From Tribonema minus (Eukaryota; Sar; Xanthophyceae; Tribonematales; Tribonemataceae), in NCBI GenBank assembly GCA_017506865.1, contig JAFCMP010000423.1:857125-921124 (forward strand): 64,000 bases of DNA, written 5' to 3'. The translations under genes and the position numbers were made by a program. Under the pieces are notes generated by a model that was given only the letters and a program-made list of their open reading frames with translations, ran no database searches and was not told the origin of the DNA. Of the stretch, positions 54,197-63,655 are shown in pieces. How positions within the stretch are numbered: the first letter of the stretch is position 1; every line of letters starts with the position of its first letter.

Positions 54197-55108
54197 CTAA
54201 TTGACATATACTATGGTATTGCAGAACCGAACCGCTGGTGCTGTTGCAAGGGGCTGCCAGAAACTGCCAGTGCGCTCGCCAAGGAACGGTGACGAATGAT
54301 GCAGTGTATAGATGAGACGTGCCAGATGCTTGTCGCCTTTAGTCGCATGACCTTTATAGCGGTTTGCAAATGAGGGCAGCTGAGCCGTCAACTCATCCGG
54401 CTCTGCTGCATCAATCGGGCATATGAATTCCACCGTGCCATTGGAAGCAATGTGTACCACATAGCCATCACAACTATCATCAGAGCCATCTACCCATGCA
54501 GCCAATGAAACTCTTATGATGTCACCTTTAGCATATGGGCATTTTTCACGTGGTGCTGGTGCTGCAGCCGCTGATGGCCTGTCAGCCGGGTCACGGGGCA
54601 CATGCTGTTGATCACGCGTAGGCAAGTGTACATCTGGTGGAGGCGGCACCGCTACTTCAAGTTGTCGCTCAGTAGCCAGCTTCAGCCTACTACAGTGGAT
54701 GTACTTCAACATGACTTGCCCTGCATGCGTCGCCCGCAAAACATATGTGTCTAGCCCAGGTATTCGCCTTTCTACTACAAATGGACCCAACCAGCGTTCT
54801 GCTTTCAATTTCTTACTCAGCCCCTTACGAACGGGCGGATAGTGTACAAGAACATGATCTCCAGGTTCAAAGCGACGAGCAAACCCTTTCTCCTGCGCTG
54901 CCGCCGCCCGTAGCCTCTCCTCCTGCTCTTGTAGTGACACCTGTACCAGCCTGTGTCCTTCCTTGATGAGCTCATGAATTACGTGCAGGTGCTCAGCTGC
55001 TGACTTCCACCTGCGCGACAGCTCAGGTGCACGAAGATCTCCCAACATTGCCTCGAACGGCAGCAGGGGCTCACGCCCATATAACATTGCGAAACGGTGA
55101 CATGCCAT
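54197..55108 (-). CDS. Integrase C-terminus (GPY/F) plus unknown C-terminal domain
   Basis: A 303-codon frame continuing the integrase: LYGREPLLPFEAML is the usual tail of the catalytic core. A helical segment (residues ~45-75) follows, then a basic SH3-like GPY/F module (GDHVLVHYPPVRKG..., RWLGPFVVERRIPG...YVLR). The last ~110 residues (GDIIRVSLAAWVDGSDDSCDGYVVHI...) form a small domain I do not recognise. It is not a standard chromodomain. The apparent ATG (55108) overlaps the previous frame; the true joint is near 55093 by a single-base shift, so this is not an independent gene. Confidence 0.75.
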   Translation of the reverse strand: MACHRFAMLYGREPLLPFEAMLGDLRAPELSRRWKSAAEHLHVIHELIKEGHRLVQVSLQEQEERLRAAAAQEKGFARRFEPGDHVLVHYPPVRKGLSKKLKAERWLGPFVVERRIPGLDTYVLRATHAGQVMLKYIHCSRLKLATERQLEVAVPPPPDVHLPTRDQQHVPRDPADRPSAAAAPAPREKCPYAKGDIIRVSLAAWVDGSDDSCDGYVVHIASNGTVEFICPIDAAEPDELTAQLPSFANRYKGHATKGDKHLARLIYTLHHSSPFLGERTGSFWQPLATAPAVRFCNTIVYVN

Positions 55109-58100
55109 ACGTCGTGTTTGTGCAAGCTCTGTGGTTGAAAAGAGCCATGGGTAAGACTGAGTCCCAATTCTTCTGATTGTCTTCTACCATCATTGCCAGA
55201 AGGTTGACAAGCGTGCCGTTGGTGCGCTCAGTGAGACCATTGCATGCAGGGTGGTAAGGGGATGTGAAGCGCTGCTCAATGCCCACTAACCTAGTTAGCT
55301 CTTTCATCAGCAACCCCCTGAACTCCTTAGCATTGTCACAGAGGAACATTTGAGGGCACCCGTGCCTTGGTATGATCTCACTGACTATGACACGCGCAAC
55401 AGTGACTGCTGATTTGTCAGGTATCGCAAAGGCCTCCGGCCACCTAGTCAGGTAATCCGTGAAGACCAAAATGAAAGTGTTGCCCCTGGCAGTCTTGGGC
55501 AGCGGTCCCACAATATCGAAGCCTACCAATTGAAACGCATGCTGTAGATCTACATCTCCAAATCCATGCACACGCACACGCATATCGCGCTTGGACTTGC
55601 GCTTTTGGCATGCCAGGCAAGTCAGCACCCACTTGAAAACATCAGAATACATGCCAGGCCAGAAGTACCTGCGCCTCACTTTGTCATATGTGCGAGCAAA
55701 GCCACTGTGACCTCCACCAATCGCACCATCATGACATTCCTCAAACACGCGCTCTCTTAGTGACTTCGGTACCACTAGCAAGTCTGTGCCTGTCTTGTGG
55801 GACCTGCCACCAGCAGCAAAATGCATTCTCCCATTGCGCATGTAGTAGCCAGCGCGCTCAAATGCGCGAGCATCCTCAACTTCTCTAGGTGAGAGGCCAT
55901 GTGGGGGACCACCTGCTCTTAGACTAGTAGTCAAGTACTTCGCTACTTTCCCCAATACCGCATCCTTGCTCAGCGAAGATACCAAGTCGCCCGCTTCAAA
56001 CACGGCGCGATGTCGTTGCCTATTACCATCTACTTTGCCACCTGTATCCTTGTTGTTGATGTCTTCATGGCCATCCTCCAATTCAGCCTCAAGGTCCATG
56101 TTCTCGTCGCCATCTTCTGGGAACAGCTGAGCCACCCTGCTTGCTGTGATGTTGATTGACACTATCTTCACTCCAGCTGCATCGTCACATTCACAAGCGG
56201 CAGGCAAAACAACAGACGAAAAATTTCCCGGAACAGGTGCTGGCCGCTGTATCCCCCCATGCTGCGAGGTCGTCGCTGCATCATTAGAAAAGGCCACACC
56301 TGCAGACACTGTGACGAAAGTGCCATCCCTGATACGCGAGAGGGCGTCAGCATTACCATTCTCTCTACCAGGCCTGTGCACAATGTCCATGTTGTATTCT
56401 TGCAGTTCTGATATGTAACGTTCCTGCCGCTTGGTGCGCGGTTCTGAGCCACCCATCAAGTGCGCTAATGCAGAGTGGTCAGTTTGTAGGATGAACGTGT
56501 TACCATTGTGCAAAAACTGTCTGAAGTAGTGAACGCCTTCCATTGCTGCTAGCGCTTCCCTATCATAAGTACCATAATTGCGTTCAGCACTTTTCAAAGT
56601 ACGACTATAGTATCCTATCGGGTGCTCTCCGTTGGTGGGGCATATCTGCGTTAACACCGCTCCCAGTCCATAGTCAGAAGCATCAGTCTGCAAAACCAAC
56701 TTGACTGAGCCATTGAGGATGCCTTTCAAATCGGGATGTGCTAAAACAGGGGATGTCTTCAAGGCCTCCTTGAGCACCTGCCACGCAGCAATGCAATCAT
56801 CCGAGAGCTCAAACGGTACACCTTTGCGAGTAAGGTTGACCAGGGGCTCCGTGATTGTTGAAAAATGGGAGATATACTGCCTGTAGTACGCTGCCATACA
56901 CAAAAAGGAACGCACATCATGAAGGTCAGAGGGCAAAGGTATCTTCTCAATTGCCTCTACTTTTGATGGATCAACGCGCTTGCCCTGGGCATCTACGACA
57001 TGACCCAGAAATTTGACCTCCCGCATGGCGAAGTGACACTTGGACGGCTTCAGCTTTATGCCTACTGAGAGCAGTCGGCTCAACACTATCTCCAAGTGCT
57101 TCATGTGCTCTTTGAAGGTTTTGCTAAAAACCAGAATATCGTCAATGTACACCAGGGCGTACACCCACAGCGCATCATGCCCCATAGCAAGCTGCATTAG
57201 ACGCTGAAAAGTAGATGGCATGTTCATAAGCCCCATAGGTCCCACCTTCCATTGATAGCACCCCCATTTGGTTTGAAAAGCCGTTATTGGTCTGGATTCT
57301 CTGTCCAATTCAACATGCCAAAATCCAGCAACCGCGTCCATAGAGCTAAACCACTCAGAGCCATTCAACACTGAGTGCACCTCATCTATGCGCGGCAGCG
57401 GAAACCCATCCTGACCGCCACCACGCTCTTTCACTGCTTGATTAACCGCCCTCAAATCCTGCACAACTCTCATACCACCGTCTGGCTTTGGTATTATCAT
57501 GAGAGGAGAGTTCCAGGGTGAATTTGACGGCTCAATCACGCCCTTCTTCAACAAGAAGTCAATTTCCTTCCATAAAACTTCAAGTTCTTTCAGACTATAC
57601 TTTCGCAATCTGGAACGCACAGGCCTAGCATCTCCAACATCAATATGGTGGCGGACCAACGACACTTTTCCTGGCCTACCATCATGTGAGAAGATCCCCT
57701 TACGTGCCATTTTGCGAAGCAAATCTGTCAACTGCATTCGTTGAACTTCCGTCAAGTGTTCCAATTCCCCAACACGGAACGCGGCAAGCCATTCCAGCTC
57801 CCGTGCCCGTTGCACTGCTTCATCGTCCGTACACTCTTGAGCTGCAGATGAGTCAGCACCAACACCAGGTTGCGATTCTACATCAACCTTCGCTTCCTTT
57901 TTTGGTTTATTGTGAGTTTCAGGGACGGCAGTGCAAGGAGCATTTGGCGGCGGCGGTTCTGCGGGGGGCCGCGCCTTGTGCACTATCTTGTCTGCGTGGG
58001 GCTCCTCTACACTCAATGTTTGCACTCGTGAATCAGAGACTGGGTTTAACTTAGCCGAATTGACTTTGTCTGCCATGCTGCTAGTTGAAGTAGTTGACGT

Positions 58101-60074
58101 TGAAGAAGGGTTCACCTGTGCTCCACACCCCCAACCTACGTCGCAGCTCTCAGCAAACAGAGCCTCCGCTGCCGTTCCCGAAATGACATTTGGCGCCTCC
58201 GCTTGCGCCTCAGCTGGTGTCACATAACCAGCAGCAACCATGAAGCAAACCGTGGCTAGACGATCATTGCGCTCTATCTGTGCTATCCTCGCTTTGATCG
58301 CCGTCAAGCGCTTTTCTAGCAACTGCTGTTTCTCGTCTTTCTCCTGTACTGAAGTCAGTGCTATTGAGCTCCGTGTGGTTTCCACTTCACATCTGTGTGA
58401 TTGTCGCTTCCACAAATCCTCATCTAGCAAGTGCAAGTGCCCAAGCTTGACGCCCGGTTTCAGCTTACCAGTACGCTTGACAATAGTGAGATTTATAGTG
58501 CTGGTGTGCATACCCTCCTCTACCAACACTCGCTGCCGCCGCACAGCCCAATGCCCCCGTGGGTCAATTGCCCCTTCGAGCACATAGTTCCCCGGTGGTG
58601 CGTCACCGGTCCAAGTCACCACAACTGCAATTCCATCCGCTGTAGCTTCTGTGACGGGGTACTTCTTGGCTATATAGACAGTAGCTTGTTTTTGCAAAGC
58701 AGCCCCTTGCTCTGCAACCAACACAATGTTGTCCCATCCTGGTAGTTCTGTTTCGGCGGCAGCGGCCAACTCAGGGTTGTCTGACACTTGATTCTTGCCA
58801 AAGCGCTCATCTGCATGGTCCATCGCTATGGTGTATGCTTCCATCATTGTCAGCTTACCTGGCGTGCGCGCCCCGCCGCTACGATGGCCATCCTCGTCAT
58901 CACCTCCGGCTTCGCCGCTGTCGGTGCTTGTCTCGTCACCTTCGCTCGTGGAGTTGCTGGCTGATGCTTGCGCGCTGGTCTCGCAGGCGGTCTTCTTGGC
59001 GTGGTCTGCTGTGGAGGGCTGCGGCCCTGGCTCCCGGTTGTGGTTCGCCGCCCCCATCGCGAAGCCCTGCTTGTACTTCAACTTGCGCAGGAAAGGCATG
59101 CCTTGCAGGTGTTGTGATACGAGGACAGGCCCCACCGAGGTGCCTCCCTGTGGGTGGTCGTCAGGGAGGTCATAGGGACCCAAGGTCTGCACAAACAAAC
59201 CATCCTCGATCATGCGAGGCGGTATGGGTGCCTGCTGGCGCTGCAAGTCGAACAGCACCGGCTCTGTACGCAGAGTGCGAATGATGAATGACATCACTGG
59301 GGCAAGCAGTATCTGACCACTGCCCTTCGCCAGTGTTGACTGTGTGATGCCTGGTGGCACCTTGAGCCACCACAGACCATTGGCCCGCAGTAAGTCTGCC
59401 TGCGATGGAGCATAGCGTTGAGTGGCATTGTACTGCGTGTCCCCCTTTCGCATGTCACTGTCTGATGGTTCACGGAATGCATGAAAGTGACGCGCAACAA
59501 GGGTTGGTACACTGCGCGTCATCTCATGCGTCCAGCGCGCTGTGGCATTGCGAGGTGGCAGCACAAACACTGGGTTAGTGACACCCCACATCTCCATGGG
59601 GGTGATCTGCAGTTCGTGCTTGTCCTTATGCTTTGCGCGCTCCACCTTGTGAGCCACGCGCTGGAGCGCGTCCACCACACTCTGATCACCCTTCATCATG
59701 AGGAGGAACACTCGGTTGCGCAGGTTAGGGAACCCCAGGTTTTCACCCGAGAGCTCAAATGACAATATGTGATAACCTGCGTTGAGCGCTGCCTCCAACG
59801 CGAGAACTCCACTGACAGTCAGCCCCAGCTCTGGCGCATTTTCAATTAAGAGTCGCTTCACTCCCTTCTGTACAGCCTTGTGCACCAGCTGTGGTGTGGT
59901 GCTTGCGGTCACCAGATCTGGGTCCAGCTCGACTATCTTGTCCCACACTTCATCAGAGGTGTAGTCCCCTATAAGCGTAGGAACCGTGGGGTGAGATGCA
60001 CGAAAAACTTTGGCGAAGTCTTCACTGGTCTCTACTGCCATTGCCACTTGTGCTCCCCCCATTATTGCACCCAT
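55071..60074 (-). CDS. Pol: MTase-like domain, RT, RNase H, integrase core
   Basis: 1667 codons. Residues 1-265 are the C5-MTase-like domain (separate entry). 266-450 are an acidic/Ser-rich linker. 460-555 form a beta-rich module ending in the STINLTIVKR...LKPGVKLGHL pattern commonly found before gypsy RTs. Residues ~760-1010 are the RT (WNSPLMIIPKPDGGMRVVQDLR, FQRLM, YIDD at 977-980). RNase H has D1130, E1173, D1199 and D1243 (NADALSR). The integrase zinc site is H1448-x7-H1456...C1486-x2-C1489, and the catalytic triad D1520, D1580, E1616 has the canonical 35-residue D-E gap. All catalytic residues of RT, RNase H and integrase are present. The ORF starts at an ATG overlapping the previous stop (TAATG on the minus strand), so reinitiation is possible, but domain continuity favours one polyprotein. 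Confidence 0.88.
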   Translation of the reverse strand: MGAIMGGAQVAMAVETSEDFAKVFRASHPTVPTLIGDYTSDEVWDKIVELDPDLVTASTTPQLVHKAVQKGVKRLLIENAPELGLTVSGVLALEAALNAGYHILSFELSGENLGFPNLRNRVFLLMMKGDQSVVDALQRVAHKVERAKHKDKHELQITPMEMWGVTNPVFVLPPRNATARWTHEMTRSVPTLVARHFHAFREPSDSDMRKGDTQYNATQRYAPSQADLLRANGLWWLKVPPGITQSTLAKGSGQILLAPVMSFIIRTLRTEPVLFDLQRQQAPIPPRMIEDGLFVQTLGPYDLPDDHPQGGTSVGPVLVSQHLQGMPFLRKLKYKQGFAMGAANHNREPGPQPSTADHAKKTACETSAQASASNSTSEGDETSTDSGEAGGDDEDGHRSGGARTPGKLTMMEAYTIAMDHADERFGKNQVSDNPELAAAAETELPGWDNIVLVAEQGAALQKQATVYIAKKYPVTEATADGIAVVVTWTGDAPPGNYVLEGAIDPRGHWAVRRQRVLVEEGMHTSTINLTIVKRTGKLKPGVKLGHLHLLDEDLWKRQSHRCEVETTRSSIALTSVQEKDEKQQLLEKRLTAIKARIAQIERNDRLATVCFMVAAGYVTPAEAQAEAPNVISGTAAEALFAESCDVGWGCGAQVNPSSTSTTSTSSMADKVNSAKLNPVSDSRVQTLSVEEPHADKIVHKARPPAEPPPPNAPCTAVPETHNKPKKEAKVDVESQPGVGADSSAAQECTDDEAVQRARELEWLAAFRVGELEHLTEVQRMQLTDLLRKMARKGIFSHDGRPGKVSLVRHHIDVGDARPVRSRLRKYSLKELEVLWKEIDFLLKKGVIEPSNSPWNSPLMIIPKPDGGMRVVQDLRAVNQAVKERGGGQDGFPLPRIDEVHSVLNGSEWFSSMDAVAGFWHVELDRESRPITAFQTKWGCYQWKVGPMGLMNMPSTFQRLMQLAMGHDALWVYALVYIDDILVFSKTFKEHMKHLEIVLSRLLSVGIKLKPSKCHFAMREVKFLGHVVDAQGKRVDPSKVEAIEKIPLPSDLHDVRSFLCMAAYYRQYISHFSTITEPLVNLTRKGVPFELSDDCIAAWQVLKEALKTSPVLAHPDLKGILNGSVKLVLQTDASDYGLGAVLTQICPTNGEHPIGYYSRTLKSAERNYGTYDREALAAMEGVHYFRQFLHNGNTFILQTDHSALAHLMGGSEPRTKRQERYISELQEYNMDIVHRPGRENGNADALSRIRDGTFVTVSAGVAFSNDAATTSQHGGIQRPAPVPGNFSSVVLPAACECDDAAGVKIVSINITASRVAQLFPEDGDENMDLEAELEDGHEDINNKDTGGKVDGNRQRHRAVFEAGDLVSSLSKDAVLGKVAKYLTTSLRAGGPPHGLSPREVEDARAFERAGYYMRNGRMHFAAGGRSHKTGTDLLVVPKSLRERVFEECHDGAIGGGHSGFARTYDKVRRRYFWPGMYSDVFKWVLTCLACQKRKSKRDMRVRVHGFGDVDLQHAFQLVGFDIVGPLPKTARGNTFILVFTDYLTRWPEAFAIPDKSAVTVARVIVSEIIPRHGCPQMFLCDNAKEFRGLLMKELTRLVGIEQRFTSPYHPACNGLTERTNGTLVNLLAMMVEDNQKNWDSVLPMALFNHRACTNTTYGMSPFRNVIWA

Positions 60075-60121
60075 TACGGAGCTGCCAATCCCCCCCCCAG
60101 GTCTACCACCTTTAGGTTAGG
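59280..60121 (-). other. C5-cytosine-methyltransferase-like domain, catalytic motif lost
   Basis: Reading across the G-run gives motif I (VVDLGGGIGSS...), the SAM-binding loop, then an acidic residue in AMAVET (motif II). Numbered from 60074: motif IV is DPDLVTASTTPQLV (51-64), where the family has PCQ. Motif VI is IENAPEL (77-83), motif VIII GYHILSFELS...FPNLRNRVFLL (100-125), motif IX-like RYAPSQADLLRANG (220-233), and motif X-like KGSGQILLAPVMSFI (250-264). The nucleophilic Cys is replaced, and the ~25 residues normally between motifs IV and VI are reduced to about 10. SAM binding may persist; methyl transfer should not. The domain call rests on motif order and spacing read by eye. Confidence 0.78.
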
Positions 60122-63100
60122 TACCAGCATTTGCTCTACGTTTGGGTACTCACCATGTTCAACTGCCGAGATCTGAGACCAGCGATCGACATGGCAATTC
60201 TCCAGCACCCAGTCTGACCCCCCCTTTTTGTTGTAGCAGCCCAAGCGCCTGTTCTCAGTGAGCTCTGAGGCAGCTACACAAATCTCTGTCTCACTGTCTG
60301 AGGGGTAGTCTGCTTCTGAATCAGAAGTCAAGTCTGTGTCATCATCATCACTTTCCGACCAGTCAGTTGCTTGCACATAGTCATCCACCAACTCTGCGCT
60401 GCTTGCATCGGAATCAGAGTACACTGACTCTACTTCAACAGTCTTGTCAGTGCGCCAACACGGACATGACACGTCAGTCTCCCAGCCTGTTTTCGGCAGT
60501 GCTTCCACGCTCACAACACGCTCATCCTGCTCATTGTCAAGGTCAATGGGTGGTTGTACTTGTACTTTCTCCGCACCTACTCCTGTTCCAAGCACAAACT
60601 TTGGCCCCGGCTCTCCATCCTGTGTGAGTGGCGCGTCGAGCAAATCTGCAGGCAGTGCTCCAAACTCAAACTTCAACGTGTCAGGCGCCGACGCTGACCC
60701 GTCAGACCCCCATTGCAAAGCAGTGTGCAGTGCTGTCTGAGGGCCACTACCACCTCCTTTGATGCCCCCAGCGCCTTGGCGCCACGAATCACGCATCGTA
60801 GCTACTTCATCCGGGCTTAGGGACTTGACCCCCTTTGTAGGCATGTCGGGGTGCTGCACTATGGCAGGAGTGCGGCTAGTGAGGATGTCCAAGCGCATCT
60901 TGCTGATTGTAGTGAAGCTGATTAGGAATTGGGGGTCAATTTGGTTGCTGACGTGAAAATCAACTTGTTCCGTGACCCCTGCAACTTCAACTTCAACCGT
61001 GACCATGAACATCACTGCGACCAAGTGCCTGCCCACGCCGCGTATTGCCTTGAAGATTGGTGGTCGCTGCGATTGCTCAAGACGTAGTGCCTGCTGAGCA
61101 GTGTCCGCATTGTCGCGCAGCTTACGCAACAGCAGACAGTATGCGCGGAACTGCATCACGTTGCACCCAGCACATGAGTCCAGGTACACGATGGCGGGCA
61201 TGATTCTGTGGACCGTTGCCTGCACCATGAGCACTGTTGAGCGTGGCCTAGGGCCGTTCACATCGCCAGCACCTGTAATGCAGATCATGCAGCTTACTTC
61301 GGCAATGTCATCACCTGGGCCTAGGCAACAGCACTGAGAGAATTGCTGAGGGTCGCACGTCAGACACACACCTCCAATGGACGGGTCCTGCGCGAAGAAT
61401 GCTCCCGCTGAGAAGGGGTAACAGGCGTCGTCATCGTTGCTAGTGTAGTGCACTGTTGGTGGCAAGGCGGAAGCACCGTACATCATGGCTAGCGCGGCCT
61501 GCATCATCGCGGGAGACACAGAAGCGGGGTCAAACGCAAAGTTGTTTGCAATACGTCCACCGCTGCCGCCATTGCCCATGTAACCGCCACTTGGCCTCTG
61601 CCCCTGGCCACTACCGCTGTTGTTGCCACCAAAGCCTCCGCGACCGTACCCCCCCCCAAAGCCTGACCTGTTGGACTGCGCTTGCCCGTATGGCCCGTAA
61701 AATGGCCGATTGGGCGCCAGAGCAGGTTGTGAGGTGCGTTCATATAGGCGCACCAGTGTATCCAAACGTTGATTGATGTCACTGGCCTGCTGCTGTTGGT
61801 GCATTTCAAGGCGCTGCAAGGCACTTTCCAACGATATACCTGAGCTGTTCGATGGCGTAGGAGTTGTCAACGTGGCGCCGCTGCTGCCCTGAATGGCCAG
61901 AGCATCAGCCCCCATGGCGCCGTCACTACCGTTTCCCGCCTCCGACTCTGATCCTTCCTCAAGCGCAAAAGCGAGAGAGCTCTTCTTGTCTGACTTCTTA
62001 CCTGCCTCATTCGCCAGATATGCTCTCACTGACATGCCCTTGCTTGCTGCCATTACACTCTCTACCGTGTGTAACCGTCTTTTGATAGCCTCTGTTGACA
62101 CCTCACAGGCCTCACCTGCCTCAAGTGTCACACGGAATGCCACCAACTTTTCCATGAACTTCTCTGCTCTGGGTCTGGCCTCACGAGATCTGCCTATGAC
62201 TTCAATGAGCTTGCGCACATATTTGTCCTTGAGAAGCGCTCCGCCGCGTTCCTGCGGATGCAATGTGTACTCCAGGACCTTCTCAAAGTCCAACAGAAAC
62301 ACTTTGACACCTACCCCTGCCTCCAGGCGCAGCTGCTCCAGCCTGCTTGCGGCCCTACTTCTCTGCATAGAGTCACTGTACAGGTCTGTCAATCGTGTAT
62401 GCAGGGCCTTGACCTGCTGTCCAGACAGATTGCTGTTGGCCTGCTTCTCACTGATCCATTTCGTGATTTCCCTTCGCAGCTCAGCAGAGAGGCAATATTG
62501 CAGCATTAGTGGCACGTATGAGGGGCAAGTGCGGTTACTAGAGTTGCCGTCGGGTATTCGTTGGACCCCTTCGAATGACACACGTGCCGCCAGCGAGTTG
62601 AGCCATTCGCTCATCATGCATGTAATCAGCTCATGGTTGACTGCCTTGTTCTCCGCATTCTTGTACTCCAAACCAGTCTCTGGGGGGTCATCCAAGAAGT
62701 ATAGCGTTGCATGTGACACGCCTTTGAGAGCCCGCGGTGCCATCAGGCGAGGAATCACTGCAGATGACTCATCTTCCTCGTCTACACTGCGCACAACTGC
62801 CCTGCTAGAGTGAGACCCAACTTCAACTCTTGTTTCTTGCGCTGACTGTTCCATTGGGACTGCCAGCTGCGACTGCTGCGGCACCTCGGATGGGCGCTGC
62901 TGGTGCCCCTGCTCAACCTGATGCTGTAGCTGCTGTTGCTGCAACATCACCTGCTGTTCAAGACGGTGCAACTGCTGCTGCTGCAACTGCAACTGCTGCT
63001 GCAACTGCAACTCCTGCTGTTGCTCAACTTGACGTTGCTGCAACTGCAGCCGCTGCTGTTCTTCCTCTTCTCGTTGTGACAGCTGCTGCTGCTGCTGCAA

Positions 63101-63180
63101 CAACTGCTGCTGCTGCTGTTCCTCCTGCTGCTGCTGCTGCAACAACTGCTGCTGCTGCTGCAACTGCTGCTGCAACAGCA

Positions 63181-63212
<32 letters not shown>

Positions 63213-63655
63213 AGCAACTGCTGTGCCTCTTCTTGCTGCTGCTGTAACTGGGCCAGATCCGCCCCCCGCGGATTGCCCTCCACGTAGCGAGGCACTGCGG
63301 CACGACCTAACGCATTCTCATGCAAAGTGTGCGGCACAAACCTCCCGGTCACAACATCCACCGGGACCTGAAAGTCCAGAGGTGGTGGAGGAGCATCGAG
63401 CCCCACCATCTGCCCTTTGCTGAGCGGCAGATAGTCAGAGAGCAGTGGGCCTGCATCCTTGCCCCAAATGAGAGGGTTGACTGGTGGGTGCGAAGGCGTC
63501 ACGGGCATAATCCAGTAAGGTGTCGTGCAGTTTGCGACGCGCGAGGCAGGCACATCATACACTACATCCCCAGCCTCCGTCCTGACGCGAAAGAGCGGGT
63601 CGAACACATTGGCCTCATCTACCTCTGTGTTAGTGCTCAAGAAGTCTTGTGCCAT
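60074..63655 (-). CDS. Gag-protease polyprotein with polyglutamine region
   Basis: The open frame reaches 63907, but MAQDFLSTNTEVDEANVFDP at 63655 is the likelier start, because the 84 codons before it are Cys/Arg-rich and unstructured. Numbered from 63907, residues 219-345 are a Gln/Leu-rich run encoded by CAG/CTG repeats. About 440-720 is a helical gag-like domain (ELRREITKWISEKQAN, VFLLDFEKVLEYTL, KFMEKLVAFRVTLE). A Gly/Arg-rich stretch (GGGYGRGGFGGNNSG) could bind RNA. There is no CCHC knuckle, only a Cys cluster (CLTC...CCC...CMIC). The protease-like motif is IVYLDSCAGCNVM, with D910-S-C where DSG/DTG is usual. The frame ends one codon past the MTase motif I start (VVDLGGG) owing to the G-run. 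Confidence 0.8.
62870..63240. repeat. CTG/CAG trinucleotide-rich tract
   Basis: Interrupted CTG/CAA triplets encode the gag polyglutamine region on the minus strand. The pure run CTG-CTG... spans about 63182-63213. Antisense ORFs here are shadows. Confidence 0.85.

Noticed and set aside
62830-63423. 197-codon plus ORF rich in Ala/Thr
   Set aside because: It is the antisense of the gag polyglutamine tract (CAG/CTG repeat).
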